Source of the DNA: Camellia lanceoleosa
Lineage: Eukaryota; Streptophyta; Magnoliopsida; Ericales; Theaceae
NCBI GenBank assembly: GCA_025200525.1
Contig: CM045763.1
Span: 66,103,018-66,167,017 of the forward strand
Direction of reading: 5' to 3'
DNA: 64,000 nt
Shown: positions 45,660 to 58,141 of the stretch, piece by piece
How positions within the stretch are numbered: position 1 is the first letter of the stretch
How the letters are laid out: every line of letters begins with the position of its first letter
Made by a program: the position numbers and the translations under genes
The notes under the pieces: model-generated
Told to the model about the DNA's origin: nothing
Databases searched by the model: none
What the model saw: only the letters and a program-made list of their open reading frames with translations

Positions 45660-46886
45660 TCACATTTTGTCGGGTTTAGCATCTGACTTACATTCTCTTA
45701 GGGCCTGCAAGGCAATTCTCAAATGATCATGTTCTTCCGTGCTTTTGGAATAAATCAAAATGTCGTCTATGAAAACAATTACAAATTCATCTAGGAATGG
45801 TTTGAAAATTCTGTTCATAAGATCCATAAATGCAGCAGGTGCATTGGTAACTTCGAAAGGCATAACTAAGAATTCATAATGTCCGTACCTCGTTCGAAAG
45901 GCAGTCTTTTCAATCTCCCCTGTCTTGACTTTCAACTGGTGGTATCCAGATCTAAGGTCAATTTTGGAGAACACTTGGGCACCCTGTAACTGGTCAAATA
46001 AATCATCAATACGAGGTAATGGATATTTATTTTTCACTGTTACCTTGTTCTGTTCACGGTAGTCAATACAGAGCCTCAATGAGCCGTCTTTCTTTTTCAC
46101 AAATAGGACCGGCGCGCCCCACGGTGAAGTACTGGGCCTGATGAACTTCTTATCTAACAATTCTTGCAGCTGAACTTTCAACTCTTTCAACTCAGTCGGT
46201 GCCATTCTGTAAGGAGCTTTAGATATCGGCTGTGTACCCAGAATCACATCAATGGTGAACTCAATCTCCCTATCAATCAAATCCCCTGGCAAATCATCTG
46301 GAAAAACATCTGGGAATTCTCTGACTATCGGAATACTGTTCACATTAGTTTTAGCATCAGTAAGTACAGTCAATACACAACACAGATACCCTTTACACCC
46401 CTTTTTAATCAGTTTAAAAGCTTTCATGGATGAAATCAGATATGGGGGAGGTACTACTCCAACTCCGTTAAACACAAATTCAGGCAGTCCGGGTGGACGG
46501 AAAACAACTTGTTTTGTTACACAGTCTATGGTAGCATGATATTTCGTTAACCAATACATTCCCAATATTACATCAAAATGATCAATATTCAATGGCAGTA
46601 AATCAATATACAAATGCGTATCTCCAACAATAATCTCACATACAGGGTACATATAAGCACAAGTCATGGATCCCCCAACAGGTGAAGATATAACTAACAG
46701 ATAGTTCAAAGGTTCCAGTGGTCTATTTAATTTTCGCGAAAAAGCATGCAATACATATGAATGTGTAGACCCCGAATCAATCAGAACATAAGCATTTTGA
46801 GCACAAATTGAGAGTATACCTGACACGGCTACGCCTCGGATTCTCAGATATCTCGATGCAGTCACGAACACTTGGCCTTGCCTCAT
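45660..46886 (-). pseudogene. G1 protease and reverse transcriptase
   Basis: Protease: [12 protein letters not shown] active site, [10 protein letters not shown] flap region. [48 protein letters not shown], and [11 protein letters not shown] (the F/YxDD box, 45773-45759). In the conserved MPFGLTNAP block Gly-Leu is replaced by Glu-Val. The frame ends at 45660 within the thumb, where a frameshift leads to the RNase H piece. Confidence 0.92.
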
Positions 46887-47964
46887 AGGCTCTTTTTCAG
46901 TGGCTTTGGGGTTAGGTTTCGGTGGAACAGTTGATGCTGCTGCGCTGGCTGCAGCTTTACTATTGCCCTAAGGAGCAGAAGGGCAATCTTTGACCGTGTG
47001 GCCCACCTTCCCACACCTGTAACAAGTACCTGAAATTTTATAACAAACCCCTTTATGTTTCTTACCACATTCATAACAGGGTGGTATGGAACCACTTCAC
47101 CGAATCGGTTGTCGACCCCGTATTTTGCTTTTTATTCAATGAACTATTCCGGCCTTTCTTAAATTTAAAACCCCGTCTCTTACCACGCCATTCAGACGCT
47201 GGTGTTTCAGTCTATTTCAATGCTTCGATGTTTGACTCAGCCATTATTGCTTGATCAAGAACATCCACGTATTTCAGCAATTTCAAAACGTTGATTCTGT
47301 CAAGAATTTCTACATTAAGGCCGCCTTCAAACTTCCTGGCCTTTTTGTAATCAATGTCAACCATGTGCAGTGCATATCTGGCGAGTTCAGTAAACTTTGA
47401 CTCATACTCAGCCACGGACATGGTACCTTGTCTCAACTGTTCAAACTCGGTTACCTTGCAGTTTCTGACACATTGTGGAAAGTATTTCTCAAAGAAGGCT
47501 CCCTTAAACTGAGCCCAATTCATAGCAGTATTGGTGTCGCGGACCAGCATCCACCACCTTCTGGCCTCTTCTTGTAAGGTGAAGGTAGCCAGTAGCACTT
47601 TGTGTGCTTCAGAACATGGAAACACTTCAAATAATTTTCCAGTTTCTAACACCCACGCTTCAGCCTTCAATGCTTCAAGGCCTCCCTGAAATGTTGGCGG
47701 TTTCATCTTACTAAACTTCTGTGTTAAAGCAATGATGTCATCATTCACATTCTGCTACATGCAGGAGAAGCCGATTTGTTGGTTCTGTTGTTGCTGTTGC
47801 TGTTGCCTTAAGGCTTCGGTCAATAGTTCCACTGTTCTTTCTAATCTTGCCATTCTGGCGTCAGATGATTCAGTTTCATCGGCAGTTCTTGTGTTATCAA
47901 TTTCACTATAGGCAATTATGATAATAATAAGCATAGGTAGTTGCATACTTAAACACATTAACAC
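46887..47964 (-). pseudogene. G1 gag with CCHC zinc knuckle
   Basis: A Gln-rich N-terminal piece (47964-47755) leads into the capsid block with KPPTFQGG, AEAWVLETGKLF and RRWWMLVRD, then FEKYFPQCVRNCKVTEF and FTELARYALHMV. A further piece carries a CCHC knuckle CYRCGKVGHTVKDC (about 47024-46984). This is the Tekay/Del gag type. Stops separate the pieces. Confidence 0.88.
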
Positions 47965-48084
47965 GTTTATTCATGTCATGGCCACACACACTTTTCATGC
48001 TCATGTAATGTCCTAATTACTTTTCTAGGACATTCTATAGCTCATTTGGACACGTGTGTGCGGTATAACTCGTGGTTTACTATC

Positions 48085-48096
48085 GCTCTGATACCA
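48085..48096 (-). promoter_or_regulatory. G1 primer-binding site (initiator Met-tRNA)
   Basis: TGGTATCAGAGC on the minus strand, three bases from the LTR end at 48100; it is complementary to the 3' end of plant initiator Met-tRNA and common in Tekay and related elements. Confidence 0.9.
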
Positions 48097-48099
48097 CTC

Positions 48100-50504
48100 T
48101 GTCACGACCCAAACTCATCCCTATGGGTTTAGCATCAGAATCCCGATGAATCCGTGATTACCGAAAAGCACCTTAACAATAATAGCGATAATCTGATAGG
48201 GGTTGGCGGAAGCCAAAACTGTAATAAAAGATGTCCAATGAGCTGTGACAGTCTGTATGCAAAAAGACTTTTTAAACATATCTACAATCAGAAGCAAAAC
48301 AGTATGTATATACATATACAATCATCCAGGAAAGGGACCTAATCCCTATTAGAACAGTACAGTACAAATCTAAACAGTGTTACAAAATAGACACATAAGG
48401 GTGAACTAAAACACCCCAAGAAGCCCTAGCTTGAAGGACTTGGAACCTCGCTGTGAGGCACTGTGGTTGGCTTGACAAAAAGAGAGTTTGACCCAACGCT
48501 CCTAGCTTCGTTCCGGTGTCTGGACACCTACATATATATATAAACAGTGAGCTAAAGCCCAGTGAATAACATATGCGTAAAGAGTTTAAGAATGAATTGT
48601 CCTTTCAAGATTTAAAGCGATCGATTATAACGATGTATATCGATCATTCAATCATAGCAGTCATATGTGGTACATCCGATAGCAAACAGTACAGTAGATC
48701 TTAACAGACCAAACAGTCAGTTGATGGTCATCATATCAGTAAACAGTAGTGGTTCTAACATGGGAATCGACAGAGATCTCTGTAACAATAGCAGTAACAG
48801 TAAAATGCTATGGATGCCACGAATACATTTCGCAAATAGGACAAACATTCATTCAGTAAGAAATATCATTTGAAGCAAGATTGATCGTTCATAAGATATT
48901 CATCATTGAATATATCTTTACAACATTGTTACTCACAGAGTTCTGGGCTACAGATAGGCTAGTGAGCTTCCTCGGATGCCAACCCTACACAGTTACATGA
49001 TGAACACACACTAAGTTGCACGTTTGGGAAACAATAACTTAGTCCCTATCTTGACTCGGCGTGGTTCTATAGCATTATCCTCATTAAAATGCCTTAAACT
49101 AGGCCTAGGAATGCCTAGGATGGAATGAGGATGCAAAGATGTACTTTAAAACACTTTTCAAAATTTTCAGAAAACAAGGGTCTCGCTCGAGTGTGGATTT
49201 TTACGCTCGAGTGGACATGCAGACAAAGGAACTCCGCTCGAGCGTGACTTTCCTCGCTTGAGTGGACTGCAAAAGTACTGGATGTATGAAATTCATGCTC
49301 GATGGGTGCTCGATACCCGCTCGAGCGTGAGACACAAGTCCTCGCTCGAGCGTGCATTCCCTTGCTCGAGCGGACTGTAAACACATGCAAAATACTGGAT
49401 ACACACTCGAGCGTTACTTTCCCCGCTCGAGCGGACTGCATGAACCCAGAGTGTACGCTCGAGCGTGAAGTCCTACGCTCGAGAGTGGGTCCAAAATCTG
49501 GAATTTCCAGATTTGAAAGTCAAGCTCAAAACTCAACTTTAAAGCATCAAATTCGATCCTTTTGGGCTAATTTTTTGGAAAACACTTGTAAACTCATAAT
49601 ATGACATGTTTCAAAGATCAATTTGAGAAATCAAAGCCCAAAGGTAGTTCAATTAAACACAATTTCAAAGAAGTTTTCATGAACGTGAAGAACATATGAC
49701 ATGCATGAATTCTAGTGAATTCTAATGCCTCAAAACATGATCCAAAGTAAGATTAAACTCAAAACCATGATGAACTCATGGACTAGAACAAGAATGTAAA
49801 CTTGCATGCAAGATTTCACAAAAATCAACTTCAAAATGCAAGAATATGTACATGCATGCATGATTCAAGCTTCAATTCAACAATTTAACCCATAACTTGG
49901 CTCTAAACTCCAACAATCCTCTAAACCATGCAAGAACCAACCCAACATATGAACAAGAAGGTAAATTCTCTACCTTAAGTCACCAATTTCAAATGTAGGA
50001 GCTCAATATGCAAGGAATCCTTCAATCTCCTAAGCCCCCAAGCCAATTTTTTGGTTGAAATCAATCTGTCTCCTATTTCTCTCTCTCTAGCCGATTTGGT
50101 ATAAGGAAAGGGGCTGAGAATAAAGTGTCAAAAGCTCCTAATCAAGTCCCAAATATTGCTGTAGAGAAAGGCCACTCAATGGCAACTAAGTAAATAAAGC
50201 CAACTTATGTAATTTAACATTATCACATCTAATTTAATCATACCAAATCATATTTCAATTAAATATACCATAAAATCACATAAATTCTAATTAGCAAAAA
50301 ACATTACTCGATTTCAGATTCGGCCGCCGATAAGGCCTTCAATTTACAGTTTAAAACGTAAAACATGAACAGATCATTCAACAGTCAACAGATAGAAATG
50401 CACTTAAGCTATACACTCAATCAATCAGTTCTGGATTTCAGTCAATCAGTCATTTAACATGCTTAATCATAGATTAGCACTAACCAGTGGTGAGGGTGTT
50501 CACA
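48100..50504 (-). repeat. G1 5' LTR
   Basis: 2,405 bp, uninterrupted, TGTCACGACCC to GTTCACA in plus reading. It matches the 3' LTR pieces with many small substitutions. It contains the CTCGAGCG palindrome array at 49180-49490. No coding region. Confidence 0.92.
49180..49490. repeat. CGCTCGAGCG palindrome array in G1 5' LTR
   Basis: The second copy of the array, with about 12 recognisable units in matching positions. Some units intact here are decayed in the 3' LTR (for example CGCTCGAGCG at 49340) and vice versa, so the ancestral array was more regular. Confidence 0.85.
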
Positions 50505-50900
50505 GGTTGGGGATCAGATAAGTGTGAAGAAGATAGATATTAGACGTGGAGATATGGCCTATACGACTAACATGCATTTAAGAGCCATCGACGGTATGAA
50601 TAATCGGTGACTTAGAAGAAAATGTAATGGAAGAAAAAAGTGTAGAGTCAAAGGTCATATGATTGCAACAAGCTAAATCAAAATACGAAGAAGAGGTATC
50701 TAAAGTGATTGAGAGAGCAGCAAAGGGTGTACCAGAGGTAGAGATAGAGGTAGAAGTAGAAAGAACCTTTTTCACAATGGCTTCAATGTCATAAGAAGTG
50801 TAGGTTGGTGAATGTGCATAAGAGCAACCTAGAGAATGTTGAATAAGTGGCTGATGATGAGTAGCAGTTGAGGCAAAATAAGTCGAAGTGTGATACCGAC
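50505..50900 (-). pseudogene. copia protease/pre-integrase segment (5' continuation)
   Basis: Minus frame with Ser/Thr-rich spacer, the protease active-site region in altered form (YFDLACCNHMT) and the start of the pre-integrase domain. It joins in frame to 11469 when G1 and one copy of GGTTG are removed. At 50900 it is cut by the LTR of element D; the rest of gag lies outside the window. Confidence 0.88.
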
Positions 50901-51410
50901 TGTGGGGAAACATTTTCAAAGTACCGACACGTGGCTAAGGTGACGCCGACGTGTCAGCCGAGGTGCCACGTGTTCTAGTCATGACGCCGAGGTGATCTCG
51001 GCTAGGCCAAGGTTATCTCCGAAGATATCAGAATCTAGGATAAGTAGATAAGGCACAAGAGTCTTAGAATGAGGAAGGACTTCAGCATGGATAAGAATAA
51101 CACTCTTAGAGAGTTTATCTTTATCTCTTGGAGAGTCCAGGATAAGCACTAAGTAGAAGTCCATTGAAGCTAGGCTTCTGTCGGGACAAGGATTGAGTTA
51201 ATTATAAAAGAGAGGCATCCCCATGGGTCTAAGGTACGCAATTTATATTCTGAACAGTGAGTTTAGCACTATTGATTATCTTTGAGAGATATACTAACTT
51301 GATCGTCGGAGTGCCCCCAGATGGACGAACCACCACCGGAATCTTCTCTTTCTGTTGCAGGTCAGCTAGGTGCCATCTATTCTGCCAAGATTTCTCGGTG
51401 AATACTAAGT
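50901..51410 (+). repeat. D 5' LTR
   Basis: Begins TGTGGGG; includes ACGTG-containing words (GACACGTGGC, GCCACGTGTTC) that look like G-boxes, and a clear TATA box TATAAAAG at 51203-51210. The 3' limit is set by the primer-site-like TTGGCGTGTGG at about 51410; the terminal CA is not obvious, so the right edge is uncertain by several bases. Confidence 0.7.
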
Positions 51411-51468
51411 TGGCGTGTGGTCGAATTCACTCACACAATTTGGCTGCTCAGGAAAGAAAGGAGAACAG

Positions 51469-53078
51469 ATGGCCAGTGACGGACAGAAGGATAAGGTTGG
51501 GGACGAAATCCCTGCTGGGAATGGTAAACACGTCGACCCACATATGGAGGAAGATGGTTACAACGAGAAGACTCAGAACCAAAATCACAGCAAAAAAGAC
51601 GTTGGCTAGGGTGGCGACGCACCAAAGAAATCAGATCGAAGCGCGTACTACAACGAGGATAACCTCCAGGTATGGAAAGATAAATACCTACGGAGAGACG
51701 AAGAAGTGAAAAAGATGGCGAACAAATTGGCAGATTTGCAATCGGTCGTCAATTTTATGATGCAAAACAACGTCATGCAGCTATCGTTCCCACTGCACGA
51801 CATGCTGATTCCAGCGGCCAATGCCTAGAAGGGAGGCGAAAAACAATCCTCAGATCCCCAAAGACACTAGGGCGAAGACACTCTCACCAACCTTCAAGAG
51901 AGGTCGGGCGAAGAGAGTCGAGGAGGGAAGAATCGCGGAGGATGCATCGTACCAAGGAGACAAACTCCAAGGAACATCGGCATGTTCAAGGGTAGGCACT
52001 GTGCTTCGACACAACTAATGGAGAAAGGTTGAAGAAGGCTCACCACGAAGTTGAAAGTAGTGCACCCAAAAGATTGAAATCAGGAGATAGCCGAGCTCCT
52101 GGGTGGACAAAGGAAGACTTGAGAGATTACCTCAAGAGGAAGCAACAAAATGCCGATGCCGAGGTTAATTCCTCTATTAAGCTGAGAATACCATTCTCAA
52201 TGGAGTTGGACAAATTTGAGGCTCCGAAGAGATTTAGTATGTCGAGGTTCCAAATATATGATGGTAAGTCGGACCCCAACTTTCACGTTGGACTATACCT
52301 GAACTCAATGGCATTATATAGTGGGAACAACCCATTGCTCTACAAAGTGTTCCCTCCATCTTTCGGGGAGATTGCATCGGATTGGTTTCATAAGTTGCCA
52401 AAGGGAAGCGTAAAGGCCTGGGAAGGCCTAACCGAGATGTTTGTGGCCAGGTTTGTGACAAACAAGCTACAGCCATTAAGGGTGGACGCATTGATGGCTC
52501 TGAGAATCAGTAAGGATGAAGGCTTTAGGGCCTACGCAAAAAGGTACTATGAGGTGCTCAATCGAATACCCGAGTGCAACCAAGTGGTAGTGGTCGTATC
52601 TTTCAAGAATGGCCTAAAAGATGACTGTTCACTACGAAAGTCTTTGGCAAAGACATTTCCAAAAAGCATGGAAGAGCTCATGGCCAGAATTGAGAAATAC
52701 GCCAGAGCTGAGGAAGATACATCAGGGACTAAGGAGACGAAGCAAGAAAAGGGGAACGGCTCGCCGAAGCGAGGCCGAGGTAACAATGAATCCAATAAGC
52801 AAGAAATAGGACTAGGGGCTGCACAGGTAGTCACGACCGTGTTCCGAATCCCAATTCACAAAGTCCTAGACAAAATCCGATCCCAACCCTATTTCAGAGC
52901 ACCAGCAAGGGTACCAGGAGAGTTCATGGGAAGGAGCCTTGGTAAGCATTGCGCTTACCATAATGAAGATGGGCATATGACTCAGGGTTGCAGAGCCCTG
53001 AAAGCACACTTGGAAGACCTGGTAAGACAAAGCTATCTGAGGGACCTTGTAGATAAGGCCAGGACAAAGGAAGAGTAG
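51469..53078 (+). pseudogene. D gag
   Basis: Probable start ATG at 51469 (MASDGQKDK), with a TAG near 51,610 and frameshifts near 51,830-52,020. It then runs open to 53078. The open part has the capsid block (MSRFQIYDGKSDPNFHV, FPPSFGEIASDWFHKLPKGS, FVARFVTNKLQPL) and a CX2HX4HX4C-type motif CAYHNEDGHMTQGC near its end, typical of TAT-lineage gag. The apparent start at 52029 is TTG and not a real start. Confidence 0.88.
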
Positions 53079-53585
53079 GCAAGACTGCCTCAGGCGCCAG
53101 CAGCTCTGCCTCTCCCAGCATAGCAACCTCAGGCAGGAGGACCTCGGGTAATTAATGTAATTCACTCGAAGGTCAACGAAAACGAAATCCAGGGCGAGAC
53201 CCAAAAGGTAAAACACCTACAGCATGTCTACCAAGTCGGGAAGAAAAGACATCAGGCAGAGGAGTGCCAGGGACTAGTAGTGTCCTTTACTGAAGCCGGC
53301 CTTGAGATGGTGTAGCATCCACATAACGATGCCTTGGTAGTATCCCTCCAGGTTGGGGAATGCCAAGTGAAGCACATCTTAATTGACCAAGGCAGCTCTT
53401 GTGACATCATGTACGTCAGGTGTTACAAAGATCTTGGCTTTCATCCAGACGATAAGGAGCAATCCAACGGCCCAATAGTTAGGTTCAATGGAACGCCGAC
53501 ATAGCCATTGGGAACAACGAGCTTGGAGGTGCAGGCTGGCACCAAGAAGATAAAAACAAAATTCACTGTAATCGACACACCCTCC
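53079..53585 (+). pseudogene. D protease, N-terminal part
   Basis: Contains KHILIDQGSSCDIMY, the TAT form of the retropepsin active site. Two TAG codons (about 53,312 and 53,500) interrupt it. It ends VIDTPS at the insertion point of C; the flap (NIILGRPWLHAMG) follows directly after C. Confidence 0.88.
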
Positions 53586-56500
53586 TGTAGACGTCCCCGA
53601 ACGTCCCGGGAAGGAATCTCCCGTTTTGTTCATTGGGCTCACTACAGTTCAAGACTCAATGTCACGGTCCTGTATCTAATCTCGCAGAGTGCAATGCAAG
53701 ACCGATGAATCATCAAAGAGTCCAAATACGGCAAATCATTTTTGAAAACATATTTTTTTGAAAGAAGTGCCAAACATGGACTGCTTTGCCAAATACAGAG
53801 TCGCCACCTAAAAATTTATTTTTAGGGAATTTAGGAAACCCTGACTCGTTGCCTAAGGTCACGTATCCGTCATCACCAAAGTTGCCTCGGCTCAGGAACT
53901 TGGGTACGATTGGGGAAGGTCACGTGAGCATTCTCGCCCGATCAAAGATCGGCCTCTACTAACTATGATATCAAGTTTTGAAAACATTATGTGCTCTTAT
54001 TCCGGTTATTAGCCTAGATTTACTACGTGATACGCACAACATACAAATATAGACCGGATCGCCTAAATTGGAACAAAACATCTCATGTTTGTTTTTGAAA
54101 GCGGTTTGCTACTCGTAAGTAGGCTAAAATGTGGATTTGCCACCCTCAGGTGGGCTTAGAAAACATGGTGTTGCCACTCTCAAGTGGGCTTAAAACTCGC
54201 AATCGATGAATTGTTCCAATTCAGATAATCCAACCTTCACCCACATGCATTTAGGTAGATATATCACATAAGCACATAACCTCATGGTAAGCATGCTATC
54301 ATGGCAGTCACTCACACACATGCAAGAATGCTAAAGCATAAGCACTTACCGAGTACTCCAAGCCAAAACAGAAGCTATGTTAGAAATTCATGCATGATCC
54401 TAACTATGCTGAAATGCCTAATGCAACACAGGTAGGAGTGCAACTACAATAGGCTCGGCTATTCTAAAGATGGCATGTGAAATGCTACAACTAACAAGTA
54501 TTCGACTCGGAATTTAAAATACAATGCAGTTAGTATGATGCGCCGAGCCCGGTGCATGCAAGACAGATGAATGGATGCAAACATGCGAGCATAAGTATGC
54601 TAATTGAAACATGCCCTAAACTAACCATCATAAGCTGGTAAATAAAAGGGAGAAATACGTGGGGTTGGAAGACATACACCACACACACGCACACTTATTA
54701 CAATTGTGCCCTCGCTCGGAGGGTCCGAATAAATAATACAGTCGAATAAATAATTACAGTCCGAATAAGTAATTAAATATTACAAAACCCTAATTAATTA
54801 ACAAATTAACTAGGAAAGCGGATAAATTAGCATGCAAGCTATCAAATGGACTGTCTCAGCTCTTGTTCCGAATGATGAAAGATGCATGCGTGCTCGGGTC
54901 GCTTTGTCGGGAAATTCCTCGCGATGCCCCGATTTGCCTCTGTTTGCAATTAATCCCAGAATGCTGTGCAAGGCTTTAGAAAGTTGCTGATTTCTGGTTT
55001 GCTGCAACAGAGAGCAAGAAAGGGGCATGGCAAAGTATTTTCACATATGTATGCACACCTCGATCCTCGTGCCACCAATCACGCATCTCGATGCATGATG
55101 GCCGAGGAGTCGAATTGCATGACTCGATGTGAAATGAATGCACATGACAACACAACAAGGCCTAGACTCCATCATGGGTAATCCGGAGTGTCGGCGATCG
55201 GGAATTGAGACACGTTTCGTCACTTGGAGTACGAAACGTCCCTCGTTTCCCGTGTTTGGGCTAACTCCTATCCCAAACACAATGCAATGAGATGGCATAT
55301 ACAATGCGACTAACATGCAACCTAGCATACGCAATGTTATGGACTAAAATGGCATGCACAATGCACGATGGACTTACACCAATATGAGTGGACCTCAGCC
55401 ACACTCACATCAATGGCCATATGATGAAAATGAGACAACCGAAATACATGCAAACATGCACGAATGCAATGGACCGATCCTAAGGCACAACATGCAACTC
55501 TAACAAGGCATGGCAAGGAATGAAATATGGCATAGGATGGCACATGATACAGCTCTAAAATGGCATAAAAGATGGTCCCGAAACATGCAAGTATGTCACA
55601 CAATGCAAGCTAGATGGCCCGAATACCGAAACTAGTGAAGTGCATCACACTAGAGGTACACAAAGCAATGCACCAGTGGCAAAACCAACCCCAAACAGAC
55701 CCTAGGCAGGTCTGAAACAGTAGGGAAATGGCCTAAAATGATGGCTCGGAATGTAAAGAAATGGAGCTCATTCAATGGTTCGAAAACAAGGCAATCATGC
55801 ACAACTCTCAAGCACACTTAAAGAGGAGAAAACATGAGGATATGGCACTCACATAAACTTTGAAATATGATGCAAAATGACCCCAAAGCATGGAAACACC
55901 TCAGTATATGCATGTAATGGACCTCGAAACTCAAGGCTAAGCATGGATATTGAACTACAAACATGCAAAACAAGCATCATTCGACCATGAGACCCAAATA
56001 CAAAGCTAGGGCAGTCCAAAATATGCACAAAATTAGTTCAAGGCATAGTCAAAATATGCTAGAATCAAGGGTCAACAAAGCATGCAAAGAAAGCTAGTGA
56101 ACCACGAGTTGTACTACAACTATATGAAGCATATGAGAGCTCACCAAACCAGCCAAAAACAGAAGTATGCCATGCCAAAATATGCCCAAAAACCCACTGA
56201 AACTCAGTCCATGCATGCAAGAATGATGTGCTCCTTTGGAGGGCCATGCAAGGGGTTGTTCTACACATATTTGATAGACACACAAAATGGAAAAACCACC
56301 TCTAGAAAGAGGTTATGAGGGCCCTAAAACTTATCAAAAATGACCTAAAATGAAGCTAAGAAGCATGCAAGTAAAAGCCCATTTGAAAGGCCTTGAATAG
56401 GATTACTCTACACATGCATAATAGACATTCAAAATGGCCAAAAGGGCTCTGGACAGAGCTTATGCAGGTCGTAAAACTCACAAAGAATGGCCTAAAACAC

Positions 56501-58141
56501 GGCTTCAAAACATACAAATAGGAGCTCGTTTGTAAGGCTAATAAAGTTAGTAAAGAGAACAAGGGGTGAGAGGGTCACGCCTCTCTTTGATTTTGAAGCT
56601 CAAAGACATATGTTAGCCACTAAAAATCCACTAGATTTCAGTTGCTAAAAGGCCAAACCAAGGCCAACTCAAATGCTCTAATGCATAGCTCAAAACATGA
56701 GGAAATGAAGCATGCAAGGGGGTAGATGACCCCCAATAGAAAAATGACCTCAATCAAACTTGAAGAGGAGCTCAAAATAAGACTTTTTTCAGTTTATTAC
56801 AAAGTCCAAAAATTCTCGTAAATAAGGCTAAAGAATGAAGCAAAACAATGCTACAAAGAGGGAAATAAAGACTTACCCTTGTAGAGCAGACCTCCAGCAA
56901 CTTCTGGACCAATGTAGTAACCCTTCAACCTCTGAGAAATAGCTCCAAGGTGCTTGGATGGATGGTGGGAAGGTTAGGCTAAGGGTTGGTGTATGATAGG
57001 CCAAGAACTATGGAGTTTTGGAGGCAATATAGAGATACAAGAGGGAGATATATGCATGCATGCTCCAACACTTTTTTGAACCAAGGCAAAGGAGGGGAGG
57101 CCCTTGATTTATAGATGAGAAGGTCTAAAGCTTCTCCAAGAAGCTTAAAAGCTAGGCCAAACATCCTCCATACACGTGTATGGAGGATGCACCAAATGCC
57201 TCCCAACTGGCACAGCTGGAACATACTCAGAGAGAGGAAAAAGCAGATGGCTAGCCGACCAGTTAAGGTGGTCAGCCGGCCACTCCTCATGGTCAGCCGA
57301 CCAGGGGTCAAAAGGTTCAAGCAAAAAAGGTGGTCGGCCATACCAGATTGGTGGTCTCCCAAGTGAATGCAATTCAGTGGTAGTATGGGAGACCCGAAAT
57401 TGTGGCTCAAAAATGAGGGAGACCAAGGGGTCAAAAGGGTCAGAAAGAAAAGGTGGTCGGCCATACCAGATTGGTGGCCTTCCAGATGAATGCAACACAA
57501 TGGTGGTATGAGAGACCACCTACTTGCCAAGAAAAACCGGTTGACCGGGGAAAGGTGGTCTCCAAGAAGAAAATGTGGTCTCCCACCCTACTACCACCTT
57601 CCTAACAATGAAACTAGGGTCCATATCGAAAATGAACCCACACCGATGCAAAACGAGCGTTCGGGAGCCAAAACGCATAGCTGGGGGGCCCGAAAACTGA
57701 CTATTAGGCACCGGAGGTGGCGTATGACCACAAGGGTGGTCTCCCGAGCCACAGTGTCCCTCTAAGGAGAGGAAATAAGGTGTGTGCCAAAATCGAAGTA
57801 AACAGAGGTAGTTAAGCGGTCCTGAACTGAGGCGCATGGCCGACGGCTCCGAAAATCAGAAACTGGCCTCCAAATGGGAAAAATGGCCTATGAGCAAGAA
57901 ACGTAGCCTACGACCATTGAGAGATGGTCTAAGAGACCTCTCCCTCCCTTCAAGAAGAGAAAACAGAGAAAATAGGACCTAGTTCGCAAGCCGAGGCAAA
58001 GCAAAAAAGAGTCCCGAAGTCTGGAGACAAGGCTCTCAGCCGAGACTCCGTAACCTCAGAACGAACACAATATGCATCATCACCGAGGGCTCAATCAGTG
58101 ACGTCTGAGTCTTAAGGTCGGTCAAAAATGGGGTGTCTACA
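53586..58141 (-). mobile_element. Solo LTR C of the large-LTR family
   Basis: 4,556 bp from TGTAGACGTCC to GTGTCTACA, flanked by CCTCC on both sides (53581-53585, 58142-58146). Minus orientation. Shares with B and A the embedded primer-site word (53796-53807), the splice donor (complement ACTTAC, 56871-56876), GGCCGGCC-like words (57230-57310) and the start region. Its terminal GACGTCTACA end matches A. No genes inside. D's frame rejoins when it is removed. Confidence 0.9.

Larger units (their letters stand above)
11470..50504 (-). mobile_element. G1: Tekay-type Ty3/gypsy chromovirus, with nested elements
   Basis: Ends TGTCATGACCC at 11470 and CACA at 50504, flanked by a perfect 5-bp duplication GGTTG (11465-11469 and 50505-50509) within the copia gene. 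Without its guests it is about 9.6 kb: two LTRs of about 2.4 kb, a primer site for initiator-Met tRNA, gag, protease, RT, RNase H, integrase and a chromodomain, all on the minus strand. Solo LTR A sits in the 3' LTR and the 25-kb element B sits in the integrase region. Stops and frameshifts make it defective. The chromodomain places it in the chromovirus clade; gag and the 2.4-kb LTRs fit Tekay/Del. Confidence 0.92.

Noticed and set aside
48085..48096. tRNA-like match
   Set aside because: Only the 12-base complement of the initiator tRNA 3' end is present; it is the primer-binding site, with no tRNA gene.
57145..57519. His/Pro-rich minus frame in solo LTR C
   Set aside because: Arises from repeated GGTCGGCCATACCAGATTGG-type words in the LTR; no homologous frame in A or B.
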